A stretch of 64,000 nucleotides of DNA from a gamma proteobacterium symbiont of Ctena orbiculata (GTDB lineage Bacteria > Pseudomonadota > Gammaproteobacteria > Chromatiales > Chromatiaceae). Both the position numbers and the translations under genes were made by a program. Shown here piece after piece: positions 1 to 8,272 of this stretch; the stretch's first letter is position 1, and each line of letters opens with the position of its first letter. The DNA is taken from positions 62,001-126,000 of the forward strand of contig QBVC01000016.1 of the NCBI GenBank assembly GCA_003058495.1, written 5' to 3'. The notes below the pieces were generated by a model that saw only the letters and a program-made list of their open reading frames with translations, was not told the DNA's origin and did not search any database.

Positions 1-390
1 CAGCACCGCGCGATAACTGCGCCCGTCGTTGAGCCGTACATTGGCCTCCGACGCCTCGGCGATGACGTGGTGATTGGTCACCAGGTGGCCCAGGTCGTCC
101 CAGATGAAACCCGAGCCCGTGCCCTGGGGCAGGCTGAGGATGTCCCGGGTCCAGGGATTGCGCACCCGCTGCAGCGTCGTGATGTAGACCACCGATGGGC
201 TCGACTGCTGAAAGATCTCCACGGTCGCCTTCTCGTCCGCCGCCAGATCGCCCCGGGGGGTGACGATCCGGGGCTCGGTGGTGAGGCTGACGATCCAGCG
301 CTCGAGCAGCGGCAGGAAGGTCCAGGCCAGGAGAAGCAGCAGCAGGCCGCCGACGATGAACTTGACCCGCCGCAGATAGGGATCACCCAT
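1..390 (-). CDS. Membrane-anchored HtrA/DegS-like trypsin protease, N-terminal part
   Basis: Only the first 130 codons lie in the window; the gene runs off its left edge. Read from the ATG at 390, the protein has a short charged start, one membrane segment at about residues 9-28, and then the beginning of an S1C trypsin fold. A Gly-Ser-Gly-Phe-Ile strand is followed by VTNHHVI, which holds the catalytic histidine. The catalytic aspartate and serine and any PDZ domain would be outside the window. A single membrane anchor followed by the protease domain matches DegS-type periplasmic proteases that act in envelope stress signalling, but without the rest DegS cannot be separated from other anchored HtrA proteins. 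Confidence 0.85.
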   Translation of the reverse strand, partial: MGDPYLRRVKFIVGGLLLLLLAWTFLPLLERWIVSLTTEPRIVTPRGDLAADEKATVEIFQQSSPSVVYITTLQRVRNPWTRDILSLPQGTGSGFIWDDLGHLVTNHHVIAEASEANVRLNDGRSYRAVL

Positions 391-467
391 GGTGAACGCT
401 CAACCCCGGCCAGAAGCGGCCTGCTGCGGGGCCTGACAGGGCACCGCGTCCCTTTCCCGCGACCCCT

Positions 468-1829
468 CTAGTCACGCTGGCTGAAATAGTCCCTGGTGAG
501 GGCAAACACCACCGGGCTCAAAAGCAGCAGCGCGATCAGGTTGGGAATCGCCATCAGGGCGTTGAGGGTGTCCGCCACCAGCCAGACGAAGTTGAGGAAC
601 TCCTGCGCCACCGCGCCCAGTGGAATCATCAGGATCCAGGCCACGCGGAACGGGGTGATCGAACGGATCCCAAACAGATACTCGACGCAGCGCTCCCCAT
701 AGACGCTCCATCCCAGGATGGTGGTGAAGGCGAACACCGCCAGTCCCAGGGAGACCACATAACTGCCGATCCCGGGCAGGGCGGTCTCAAACGCCAGGGA
801 TGAGAGGGCGGAACTGGTCTCACCACTGGTCCAGGCACCGGTCACCACGATGGCCAGGCCGGTGATGGAGCAGACGATGATGGTGTCGATGAAGGTGCCG
901 AGCATCGCCACCGAACCCTGGCGCACCGGATTGTCGGTTGCCGCCGCGGCGTGGGCGATGGGGGCACTGCCCAGACCCGCCTCGTTGGAAAAGATCCCCC
1001 TGGCGACACCGAACTGGATGGTGAGCCAGACGGCGGCGCCGGCAAACCCGCCGGTGGCGGCGGTCGGGGTGAAGGCCTCGCTGACGATCAGCGCCAGGGC
1101 ATTGGGTATGGCACCGGCATAGAGCACCAGCACCACAAATCCGGAAAGCAGGTAGGCCACCGCCATGAACGGCACCAGCTTGCCGGCCACCTCGGCGATG
1201 CGACGGATACCGCCGATCAAAACCAGCGCGGCCAGAATCGCCATCACCAGGCCCGTCACCCAGGGCGCGATCTGCAATCCCTCGTTGGCCGACAAGGCAT
1301 TGGCCACCGAGTTGGCCTGCACCGTGTTGCCGATGCCGAAGCCCGCGAGGGCACCGAAGATGGCGAAGAGGGTACCCAACCAGGCCCATTTGGCGTCCAG
1401 GCCGTTCTTGATGTAGTACATGGGGCCGCCCACATGATTGCCGTTGTCGTCCACCTCGCGATAGCGCACGGCGAGCACGGCCTCGGCATATTTGGTGGCC
1501 ATGCCCACCAGGGCGGTGCACCACATCCAGAAGATGGCCCCCGGTCCGCCGATGGCGATCGCCGTCGCCACGCCGGCGATGTTACCGGTGCCGATGGTGG
1601 CGGAAAGCGAGGTCATGAGGGCGTTGAAGGGGCTGATTTCACCCTCGCCCAGCCCCTCGCGCCCGCGCCACAGCATGCGGAAACCGTAGCCGAGGCGGGC
1701 CAGGGGCATCAGCTTCAGCCCGACCATAAGAAACAGGCCAGTGCCCAGAATCAGCACCAGCATCAGCGGACCCCAGACGATACCGTTCAACCATTCAATA
1801 AGTTCAGTGACGCTATCCACCCCTTGCAC
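468..1829 (-). CDS. Sodium:alanine symporter family (AGCS) transporter
   Basis: The 453-residue protein has about ten hydrophobic segments and the AGCS family pattern: a conserved block near residues 85-125 with TIGTGNIAGVATAIAIGGPG, then MATKYAEAVLAV, and later GIFSNEAGLGSAP. Members import alanine or glycine with Na+ across the inner membrane. Length is normal for the family. The listed start is a GTG; a second in-frame GTG nine bases downstream (1820) is as good, because purine-rich AGAGGGG and AAGGGG stretches precede both. No glycine riboswitch core could be recognised in the 236-base leader. The gene stands alone on the minus strand. Confidence 0.92.
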   Translation of the reverse strand: MQGVDSVTELIEWLNGIVWGPLMLVLILGTGLFLMVGLKLMPLARLGYGFRMLWRGREGLGEGEISPFNALMTSLSATIGTGNIAGVATAIAIGGPGAIFWMWCTALVGMATKYAEAVLAVRYREVDDNGNHVGGPMYYIKNGLDAKWAWLGTLFAIFGALAGFGIGNTVQANSVANALSANEGLQIAPWVTGLVMAILAALVLIGGIRRIAEVAGKLVPFMAVAYLLSGFVVLVLYAGAIPNALALIVSEAFTPTAATGGFAGAAVWLTIQFGVARGIFSNEAGLGSAPIAHAAAATDNPVRQGSVAMLGTFIDTIIVCSITGLAIVVTGAWTSGETSSALSSLAFETALPGIGSYVVSLGLAVFAFTTILGWSVYGERCVEYLFGIRSITPFRVAWILMIPLGAVAQEFLNFVWLVADTLNALMAIPNLIALLLLSPVVFALTRDYFSQRD

Positions 1830-2065
1830 CCCTCTTTTTTTGGTTAAACCTCAAAAGTTTAGCTGGCCTCCATCGGCAACCGGCAGGCATCAGCGAATCG
1901 CTCGTTGACAACACCGCACACCAGCAAACCCTCCCATGGATGGCCCACTATACACATCCCGGGTAGCTGAACTCAAAAGGAAACCCGACCCATGCAAAAA
2001 AATTCCCTTGAGATAAAGCGGGTTGGCGGTTAACCTCATCATGTCACCACCCAACATGTATTTGG

Positions 2066-2437
2066 ATGCTACCCATGTCAGTCTGCAAAAGTCTCAAAGG
2101 GTATACCCGGAAACATGAACGTCTGGCGGATCTCTTTTCTCTGCTTGCTGTAGCGCTCTTATTCGGTACCCTCTATATCGTTCTCGCCTACCATACACCG
2201 ATCGCCGGCTGGCTGAAGAGAGATGCCATCATTCATGTGCCGATCGCAGTCGCCCTGCTGTTGTTGGATATCTTCCTGATGTACCTGTTACTGAATATCG
2301 GCTCGGCACGGTTTTCGGAGGAGGATGAGAGCTGCTTCCATACCTTCAAGGGGCGCCGCAGCGGCAGCGGTTCCATAGGTATCATGTTCAGCAACTGGCT
2401 GCACCATATGGAGCAGGTAGGCAAAAAGCACCGCTGA
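2066..2437 (+). CDS. Small two-helix membrane protein, unknown function
   Basis: A 123-residue open frame with two clear hydrophobic segments (about residues 26-44 and 58-79) joined by a short loop, and a soluble C-terminal tail rich in Ser, Gly and basic residues. No motif was recognised. An ATG at 2075 is an alternative start. The gene sits upstream of the TRAP T-component lipoprotein with 135 bases between, so it is probably not in the same tight operon. Coding status rests on length, hydrophobic pattern and lack of a better frame on the other strand; function is not proposed. Confidence 0.6.
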   Translation: MLPMSVCKSLKGYTRKHERLADLFSLLAVALLFGTLYIVLAYHTPIAGWLKRDAIIHVPIAVALLLLDIFLMYLLLNIGSARFSEEDESCFHTFKGRRSGSGSIGIMFSNWLHHMEQVGKKHR

Positions 2438-2572
2438 GCCGACCGGTTCTCGCGAAGATGGTTACCCGGGCCGCTTGGATTCCCGATGCCCGCGCGAGCT
2501 GGAGCCGGCGAATCGTCACCGGGTAGGTAGAGACTCCCGCTACGGAAAACAATCACTTTCACGGAGACCTAG

Positions 2573-3430
2573 ATGCCCTCCTCCTTTCGTCGTCTTGGCC
2601 TGGCCTGCTGCCTCTGCGCAATCATTCTCTCCACCCACAACGGCTGCGTCTCCATGGCCACCGACCGCCTGGCAGCCAATCTCTCCAGCGCCATGCTCAA
2701 CCAGACGGATCCGGAAATAGTCAGGCATGGGGCGCCCGCCTACCTGCTGCTGCTTGACTCCCTCATAGAAGAGAGTCCCGATGACCCGACCCTGTTGTAT
2801 GCCGGCGCCCGGCTCTACAGCGCCTATGCGGGGGGGCTGGTGACAGATAGCGAACGCAGGAAGGGGCTGACCCAAAAGGCCCTGGCGTATGCCGGCCGCG
2901 GACTCTGTCAACGCCGCCCCGCTATCTGCGAATTGGCCTCAAGGCCCTACGCGCAGTTTACCGAGGCGGTGCACAGGGTGGATAGTGAGGATATGGAGGG
3001 GCTCTATCTCTACGCGACCAGCTGGGCGGGCTGGATAGAGGCCCGCAGCGACGACTGGAACGCCGTGGCCGATCTCGCCAAGGCAGAGGCCATGCTGCAG
3101 CATGTCGTATTGCAGGATCCCGGGTATGAGCGGGGCCGGGCTCAACTCTACCTGGGAGTAATCAGGAGTCAGATCCCCCCCACCCTGGGGGGCAAACCCG
3201 AGATCGGCCGCCACCACTTCGAACAGGCCATCAGCTACTCATCGGGAGAGGACCTGATGGCAAAACTGGAATTTGCTCGACACTATGCCCGCCTGGTTTT
3301 TGATAAAACCCTTCACGACAGGCTGCTCAATGAGGTTATCGATGCCGACCCGGTCAAGCCCGGCCTCACCCTCAGCAACGTCATGGCCCAACAGCAGGCC
3401 AGAACGTTGCTCGAGGATGACTATTTTTAG
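2573..3430 (+). CDS. TRAP transporter T-component lipoprotein (TatT-like)
   Basis: The 285-residue protein starts with a lipoprotein signal whose lipobox Cys is near residue 25 (THNGC), and then consists of helical repeats. The block around residues 40-95 (LLLLDSLIEESPDDPTLLYA) and the ARLYSAYAGG segment fit the TRAP transporter T-component family, periplasmic TPR-like proteins that form a complex with the TRAP solute receptor, as known for the Treponema TatT/TatP pair. The receptor gene follows after 192 bases, which supports this pairing. A GGAG ribosome site lies 8 bases before the ATG. Family assignment is confident; the ligand is unknown. Confidence 0.82.
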   Translation: MPSSFRRLGLACCLCAIILSTHNGCVSMATDRLAANLSSAMLNQTDPEIVRHGAPAYLLLLDSLIEESPDDPTLLYAGARLYSAYAGGLVTDSERRKGLTQKALAYAGRGLCQRRPAICELASRPYAQFTEAVHRVDSEDMEGLYLYATSWAGWIEARSDDWNAVADLAKAEAMLQHVVLQDPGYERGRAQLYLGVIRSQIPPTLGGKPEIGRHHFEQAISYSSGEDLMAKLEFARHYARLVFDKTLHDRLLNEVIDADPVKPGLTLSNVMAQQQARTLLEDDYF

Positions 3431-3485
3431 GTTTCGGCCTCGATCCTGCTGCCGACTCCCCTTTGACTCCATTGCTTGGAGCGGC

Positions 3486-3518
3486 TATTGGTCAGTATTG
3501 TGCGTCCGGATGTTGTCA
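3486..3518. repeat. 33-bp imperfect repeat, copy A
   Basis: This intergenic segment shares its length and three blocks (TATTGGTCA, ATTG, CGGATGTT) and a final TCA with 8232-8264. Both copies are flanked on their left by a short GACT-started hairpin. The copy here lies between the T-component and the solute receptor genes. Confidence 0.5.
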
Positions 3519-3622
3519 GACTAGGTACATTAAAATGTATCCGGCTATAAATAACCTTGTAAAACCGGCATGTTAAATGATGGACTCGGCTAAGCCATCC
3601 CATTCGCACTAAGGACTCCACC

Positions 3623-4627
3623 ATGTTCCGCATGATGATCACACTCCTGTCACTGCTTCTGCTGAGCCCGCTCAGCCAGGCGGGCACCACCCTGAAGATC
3701 GCCACCCTGGCCCCCGACGGCACCAGCTGGATGAAGGAGATGCGCGCTGCGGCAAAACAGATACAGCAGCAGACCGAGGGCAGGGTCAGGATCAGATTCT
3801 ATCCCGGCGGCGTGATGGGGAATGACAACAGCGTGCTGCGCAAGATCCGTGTCGGACAGCTGCACGGGGGGGCCATCACCGGCGGCGGCCTGAGCGCCAT
3901 CTACAGGGATGCGCAACTCTACACCCTGCCGTTCCAGTTTCGCAATCTGCAGGAGGTCGATGCGGTACGCCAGGTGATGGACCCGCTGATCATCGCAGGA
4001 CTCAAAAACGAGGGTTACGTCAGCTTCGGCTTGAGCGAAGGCGGCTTTGCCTATCTGCTCTCAAACAGGCCGGTCAAAACCACAAAAAACATGAGGGAGT
4101 TGAAAATCTGGATCCCTGAGGGTGACGAAATCAATGCGAACATGTTTCAGGCCCTCGGCATCTCGCCAGTCCCCCTGCCCCTTACCGATGTGCTTACCGG
4201 CCTGCAGACCGGTCTCATCGACACCATCGCGAGCGCCCCGGTCGGCGCCATTGCGCTGCAGTGGCATACCAGGGTCAACTACCTGACCCAGGTACCCCTT
4301 GCCTATCTCTATGCAACCCTGGTGTTGACGGAGACGGCGTTCAACAAGCTGCAGAAACCGGACCGCTCCGTCGTCAGAGAGATATTGGGGGCCACCTTTG
4401 ACAGGATCGACCGTCAGAACCGCATGGATAACGAAAAGGCCCTGGCCGCGCTGCAGAAGCAGGGTATCGAATTCGTCAGCCCCAGCGCCGATCAACAGCA
4501 GGCGTGGGAGCAGCATGCCAATACCACCCTCAACAAACTCAGCGAAGAGAAGCTGTTCAGCAAAGCCATGTTCAGTCGCATGCAGACCCTTGTCCAACAA
4601 TACAGGAAGGTTGCCGCTGCGCACTAG
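3623..4627 (+). CDS. dctP: TRAP transporter periplasmic solute-binding protein (DctP family)
   Basis: A 334-residue exported protein. The signal peptide is hydrophobic to about residue 20 (PLSQAG). The mature part has the DctP pattern: LKIATLAPDGTSW at the first strand, FYPGGVMGN, then RELKIWIPEG and the helical hinge ending QTGLIDTIASAP. DctP proteins bind a carboxylate or other anionic ligand in the periplasm and deliver it to the DctQ/DctM membrane pair, both found downstream (5458-7217). The T-component before it suggests a TatT/TatP-type receptor, a subgroup linked to hydrophobic ligands. An AAGGA site precedes the ATG. The ligand cannot be read from sequence. Confidence 0.9.
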   Translation: MFRMMITLLSLLLLSPLSQAGTTLKIATLAPDGTSWMKEMRAAAKQIQQQTEGRVRIRFYPGGVMGNDNSVLRKIRVGQLHGGAITGGGLSAIYRDAQLYTLPFQFRNLQEVDAVRQVMDPLIIAGLKNEGYVSFGLSEGGFAYLLSNRPVKTTKNMRELKIWIPEGDEINANMFQALGISPVPLPLTDVLTGLQTGLIDTIASAPVGAIALQWHTRVNYLTQVPLAYLYATLVLTETAFNKLQKPDRSVVREILGATFDRIDRQNRMDNEKALAALQKQGIEFVSPSADQQQAWEQHANTTLNKLSEEKLFSKAMFSRMQTLVQQYRKVAAAH

Positions 4628-4808
4628 GTGCGCGAACATAGCGATGCTGTATGATCTAAACTTAGAGGCCAGCCAGGACCGAACACGTATCAACCCATGA
4701 TCCAAATAGAGTCATTCTTCAATCGCGCGGCCCGGGCGGGTAGAGTCCGAACTATCCAATCCATCGATCCGGGTTGCGGTTCAGGCAACTGACGCCTTCA
4801 CAACCGTC

Positions 4809-5120
4809 ATGTCCGGCATAAACCTCTTTAAACCCGACAGGGCCGATGGTGATAGGGAGAGCTTCGAAACCTTATTGGATGCTGAGAAGATCACCATTGA
4901 ACGCATCCTCAGTCCTCCGGACACCATCACGGAGCTGGCGCAGCAGCCCCATGACGAATGGGTCTGCGTGTTGCAGGGGAGCGCCAAGCTGGAGATGGAC
5001 GATCGGCAGATAACGCTCTATCGGGGCGACAGCGTGCTGATACCCTCCCACACGCCGCACAGGGTTTTGACCACGAGCCATCAACCTCACTGTATCTGGC
5101 TCGCCATACATATCCTCTAA
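4809..5120 (+). CDS. Small cupin-domain protein
   Basis: A 103-residue single-domain cupin. The segment HDEWVCVLQGSAKLEMD followed by LYRGDSVLIPSHTPHRV is the two-motif beta-barrel core; His at the first motif and the paired His in the second could bind a metal, although the first motif keeps only part of the usual HxH. It is inserted between the TRAP receptor and the TRAP permease genes, which may mean a role in handling or sensing the transported compound, but small cupins are functionally diverse and this is only context. Confidence 0.8.
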   Translation: MSGINLFKPDRADGDRESFETLLDAEKITIERILSPPDTITELAQQPHDEWVCVLQGSAKLEMDDRQITLYRGDSVLIPSHTPHRVLTTSHQPHCIWLAIHIL

Positions 5121-5457
5121 TCCCTATGCCGAGCCCCATTGCACTCACATGCCTGCTAAAATCGCGGACACCAGGAATCACCTGATCAACCATCATGCTC
5201 AGCCATATGCCGGAGGTCCTGAGGATTATGGAAACAGCTGAGTAGTTTTGAGTTTTAAGTTTTGAGTTATGAGTTGCCTAAGGCACACTTGTTCCCATGG
5301 TCGTTGTCGCACCATCCACCACAAGAGAATTGTGTTGAGAGAACCTAAAAGACCGTGAGCGGAGCGAACACATCAACTCAAAACTTTTTAACAAGCTGTT
5401 TATGCAATAGCAGAGCAAATAGCGAACAACCGGTAAAATATAGGATTGTCGAGCATC
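5121..5457. other. Intergenic region before the TRAP permease genes
   Basis: About 340 bases without a recognisable gene. It holds a run of near-identical AGTTTTGAGTT units and their inverted copy (described separately at 5244-5385) and then the leader of dctQ. No promoter was confidently read. Confidence 0.6.
5244..5385. repeat. Element bounded by AGTTTTGAGTT repeats
   Basis: AGTTTTGAGTT occurs at 5244-5254 and again at 5258-5268 as a direct repeat, with degenerate partial copies after it, and its exact inverse AACTCAAAACT occurs at 5375-5385. The roughly 140-base unit therefore has 11-bp inverted ends and no coding frame. It resembles a small non-autonomous repeat element; no second copy was seen in this window. 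Confidence 0.5.
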
Positions 5458-5946
5458 ATGCTAATCACGCTGAAGCGTATCAAGCAGTTGATCCTGCTCT
5501 TTGAGGACGGCCTGACGGTGCTCCTCCTGAGCGCCACGATCCTGCTTGCGGCGAGCCAGATCCTGTTGCGCAACTTTTTCGACAGCGGCCTTATCTGGGC
5601 CGACCCGACCCTGCGCATCATGGTCTTGTGGCTCGCGCTTTTGGGGGCCATCGCCGCGACCAGGGAGAACCGCCATATCCGCATCGACCTCTTCTCCCAC
5701 AGATTGTCGAAACGCAGCCAGTCAATCCTCTCTCTGATCAACAATCTTTTCAGCGCTGTGGTCTGCGCCATCATCACCTGGCATGCGGTACGCTTCGTCT
5801 ATGCTGAATGGCTGGACGGCGTCATGCTGTTTGCCGCGCTCCCCGCCTGGTTGGGCGAGATCATCATACCGATAGGCTTTGGGGTGATGACCCTGCGCTT
5901 TCTCTTCAACCTCTCCCTGCAGCTTTTGCAAAGGGAGGGCGAATGA
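5458..5946 (+). CDS. dctQ: TRAP transporter small permease subunit (DctQ)
   Basis: A 162-residue protein with four membrane helices and the DctQ pattern: an amphipathic N-terminus, WADPTLRIMVLWLALLGAI, and the REN-RHIRIDLFS segment between helices two and three. It partners the large permease DctM to move the ligand delivered by DctP using an ion gradient. The ATG at 5458 was chosen; an in-frame TTG at 5446 would add four residues and neither has a clear ribosome site. Its stop overlaps the dctM start by four bases (ATGA), showing translational coupling. Confidence 0.88.
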   Translation: MLITLKRIKQLILLFEDGLTVLLLSATILLAASQILLRNFFDSGLIWADPTLRIMVLWLALLGAIAATRENRHIRIDLFSHRLSKRSQSILSLINNLFSAVVCAIITWHAVRFVYAEWLDGVMLFAALPAWLGEIIIPIGFGVMTLRFLFNLSLQLLQREGE

Positions 5947-7217
5947 TCATCGGGCTGCTGCTGATCCTGCTGGCGCTTTGCGGGGCTCCGCTTTTCGCTG
6001 TTATCGGCGCCAGCGCGCTCTGGGGTTTTCACCAATCCGATATCGATCTCTCGGTGGTGGTGATCGAGTTCTTCCGCCTGGCGGAGATGCCGGTGCTGCT
6101 GGCGATCCCGCTCTTCACCTTTGCCGGTTATCTGCTCAGCGAGAGCGGCGCGCCCCACCGCCTGGTGAGGCTCACCGAGGCGCTGCTCGGCTGGGTTCCC
6201 GGCGGCATGGCCTTTGTCGCCTTGATCGCCTGCGCCCTGTTTACCGCCTTCACCGGCGCCTCCGGGGTCACCATCGTGGCCCTGGGCGCCCTGCTCTACC
6301 CCGCGCTGCGCGAAGCGGGCTACGGCAAGAACTTCAGTCTCGGGCTGGTGACCACCTCCGGAAGCCTGGGACTGCTGTTCGCCCCGGCACTGCCCCTGAT
6401 TCTCTATGCGGTGGTGGCGCAACAGCTCGGCATCGGCGGTCCCATCAGCGTCGACGATATGTTCCTCGCCGGCATCCTGCCCGGCCTGCTGATGTTGCTG
6501 ATACTGGTCGCCTGGGGACTCTGGTCCGGAAGGGATCTGCCGCTGAAGCCGTTCACCCTGAGCGAAGCCAAGGCTGCGATCCGCGAGGCCGCCTGGGAGA
6601 TACCCTTGCCGATCATTTTGCTGGGCGGTATCTACAGCGGCTACTTCGCCCTCTCCGAGGCCGCAGCGGTCACCGCTGTCTATGTGTTGATCGTCGAAGT
6701 CCTGGTCTACCGGGAGATACCCATCAAGCAGCTTCCCGGAGTGATGCGTGAAGCGATGTTGCTGGTTGGCGGCATCCTGATCATTCTCGGCCTTTCGATG
6801 GCGTCCACCAACTACCTGATCGATGCAGAAGTGCCAAGCCGGCTCTTCGACTGGCTCCATGCGCGGGTCGAAGAGCCCCTCACCTTCCTGATCCTGCTCA
6901 ACATCTTTCTCCTCGCGCTCGGCACCATGCTCGATATCTTCTCCGCACTGGTCTTGATGGTGCCGCTGCTGCTGCCGGTGGCGGTGCAGTACGGTATCGA
7001 TCCGGTCCATCTCGGGATCATCTTTCTGGCAAATATGCAGATCGGCTATTTCACCCCGCCGGTGGGTATGAATCTGTTCATCGCCAGTTACCGTTTCGAC
7101 AAACCGATCGGCGAGATATACCGCGCCACCCTTCCCTGGTTTTTCATCCTTTTCGGCGCGGTATTGATCATCACCTACTGGCCGACGCTCTCGCTGGCCT
7201 TGCTCGAGCGCAGTTGA
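5943..7217 (+). CDS. dctM: TRAP transporter large permease subunit (DctM)
   Basis: The 424-residue protein has about twelve hydrophobic segments and DctM signatures such as FTAFTGASGVTIVALGALLYP, TTSGSLGLLFAPALPLILY and, near the C-terminus, FTPPVGMNLFIAS. It is the ion-coupled membrane channel of the TRAP system. The start is the ATG at 5943 overlapping the dctQ stop; an open frame continues upstream to 5808 but that part only shadows dctQ. The 3-prime end overlaps the convergent EamA gene by 43 bases. Confidence 0.93.
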   Translation: MIIGLLLILLALCGAPLFAVIGASALWGFHQSDIDLSVVVIEFFRLAEMPVLLAIPLFTFAGYLLSESGAPHRLVRLTEALLGWVPGGMAFVALIACALFTAFTGASGVTIVALGALLYPALREAGYGKNFSLGLVTTSGSLGLLFAPALPLILYAVVAQQLGIGGPISVDDMFLAGILPGLLMLLILVAWGLWSGRDLPLKPFTLSEAKAAIREAAWEIPLPIILLGGIYSGYFALSEAAAVTAVYVLIVEVLVYREIPIKQLPGVMREAMLLVGGILIILGLSMASTNYLIDAEVPSRLFDWLHARVEEPLTFLILLNIFLLALGTMLDIFSALVLMVPLLLPVAVQYGIDPVHLGIIFLANMQIGYFTPPVGMNLFIASYRFDKPIGEIYRATLPWFFILFGAVLIITYWPTLSLALLERS

Positions 7218-8083
7218 GCGCGTATCCGGCCACCCAGCTCAAACCCGGCCAGGCCGAGCATGATCAATGCGGTACCCGCCCAGACCTTCGCGTCGACCTG
7301 TTCCGCATTCAGCCAATTCCCGGCCAACAGCGCGATTACCGGGGTCATCAGGGTAATCAGCGCAACCTTGGTGGTCTCCACATGCCGCAAGACATAGAAA
7401 TAGAGGGCAAATCCAAGCACCGATCCGACCACGCCAAGATAGATGATCGAGCTCAGCGCCCGTTGCTCAATCACCAGGGGCCAACTCTCTCCCTGCAGGA
7501 ACCAGCTCAGCAGAAACAGCGGCACCGCCACCAGCAAGCCTCCCGCGGTCACCACCAGTCCATGCAGCTGGGCATCGATACGCTTGATCCAAACCGCGCT
7601 GGCGGAATGGGTTATTACCGAGACCAGAACGCCGGTCAGTCCCAGGACAAAGCCGACACCGAGTTCGATACCCACGGAAAAGATCGTCCCCAAACCCAGC
7701 AGCGCAATCAGCACCGCCAGAAAGCGCTGCAGGTCGAGCCCGGTCTCCTGCAGCCAGATCCGCGCCATCAGGCCGGTAAAGATGGGCGAGAGGCCGAACA
7801 CCACCGAGATCCATCCCGAGGGGATGTACTGGGATGCCCAATAGACCGCGGTCATGGCGATGAAGATCCCCAGGCCCGCCGCCAGATAGGTGTGTCGCGC
7901 CCGTTTGTGCCATACCAGGGGTCGACCGATCAGGCGCAGTACAAGCAGCGCCAGGGTGACGCCGATAACCATGCGGCCGGTGACGCCAAACAGATAGCCC
8001 ACACCCTCGCCGCTCCACTTGATGGCAAGCGGCGTGGTACCCCAAATCAGCACGATCCCCAGATAGGCGGCCGGCACGGACAT
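7175..8083 (-). CDS. EamA/DMT-family drug/metabolite exporter
   Basis: A 302-residue protein with ten predicted helices arranged as two EamA repeats; the first begins AAYLGIVLIWGTTPLAIKWS and the second at about residue 150. DMT proteins export amino acids or other metabolites, and the substrate here is not readable. A near-perfect GGAGGT ribosome site sits before the ATG at 8083. Just upstream is an intrinsic terminator whose U-tract ends 19 bases before the start codon, preceded by a short open frame and an alternative pairing, so expression is probably controlled by attenuation (see 8103-8301). The gene is convergent with dctM. Confidence 0.88.
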   Translation of the reverse strand: MSVPAAYLGIVLIWGTTPLAIKWSGEGVGYLFGVTGRMVIGVTLALLVLRLIGRPLVWHKRARHTYLAAGLGIFIAMTAVYWASQYIPSGWISVVFGLSPIFTGLMARIWLQETGLDLQRFLAVLIALLGLGTIFSVGIELGVGFVLGLTGVLVSVITHSASAVWIKRIDAQLHGLVVTAGGLLVAVPLFLLSWFLQGESWPLVIEQRALSSIIYLGVVGSVLGFALYFYVLRHVETTKVALITLMTPVIALLAGNWLNAEQVDAKVWAGTALIMLGLAGFELGGRIRAQLRSSKASESVGQ

Positions 8084-8102
8084 TTTAGTTACCTCCTATA
8101 AC

Positions 8103-8139
8103 GAAAAAGGCCGCAGATGCTGTTGTCATCTGCGGCCTT
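8103..8139 (-). terminator. Intrinsic terminator in the EamA gene leader (attenuator)
   Basis: On the minus strand a 13-bp perfect stem (arms 8139-8127 and 8119-8107, loop of 7) is followed by five U residues, ending about 19 bases before the EamA start codon. There is no T-run in the plus direction, so it acts on transcripts heading into the EamA gene. It cannot serve an upstream gene, because the PPTase gene on the other side is divergent. Confidence 0.8.
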
Positions 8140-8210
8140 GTAAGAAATTCTGTTGCGGTTCTGCTAACTTCGCATCACACTCCCGGGCGCAGATGAACAG
8201 GCGACTGCCC
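8127..8210 (-). promoter_or_regulatory. Competing antiterminator pairing in the EamA leader
   Basis: Three mutually exclusive helices can be drawn on the minus strand. Region 1 (GGGCAG, 8210-8205) can pair with region 2 (CTGCGCCC, 8192-8185, one bulged G). Region 2, read as CTGTTCATCTGCG, can pair instead with the terminator 5-prime arm plus loop, CGCAGATG then AACAG (13 bp with a two-base bulge). Region 3 otherwise forms the terminator. This is the arrangement of ribosome-mediated attenuators. Confidence 0.6.
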
Positions 8211-8244
8211 ATACGGGTAGACGGCGGCGCTTATTGGTCATCAT
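8164..8244 (-). CDS. Putative leader peptide of the EamA attenuator
   Basis: A 26-codon open frame starting at tandem ATG codons (8244 and 8241), with an in-frame earlier ATG at 8265 that would give 33 codons. It has three consecutive arginine codons at 8232-8224 and one tryptophan codon at 8211-8209, which overlaps region 1 of the folding switch. A weak AGG lies a few bases before 8244. A ribosome paused at the tryptophan codon would cover region 1 and let region 2 form the antiterminator. Translation is not proven; the case rests on its position and overlap with the structures. Confidence 0.5.
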   Translation of the reverse strand: MMTNKRRRLPVWAVACSSAPGSVMRS

Positions 8245-8264
8245 TGCCTGGCGGATGTTATTCA
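8232..8264. repeat. 33-bp imperfect repeat, copy B
   Basis: Partner of 3486-3518 with the same order of conserved blocks. This copy covers the start of the putative leader peptide of the EamA gene on the minus strand. Confidence 0.5.
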
Positions 8265-8272
8265 TGGCTATG

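Noticed and set aside
951-1847. Long plus-strand open frame opposite the AGCS symporter gene
   Set aside because: It mirrors the symporter codons, is rich in His, Gly and Gln as GC-rich antisense frames are, and has no domain.
1830-2065. Glycine riboswitch before the AGCS symporter
   Set aside because: Often expected there, but the conserved core pairing and motifs were not found on the minus strand.
5799-7010. 403-codon minus-strand frame opposite dctQ-dctM
   Set aside because: A shadow of the permease genes; Gln/Asp-rich composition and no family features.
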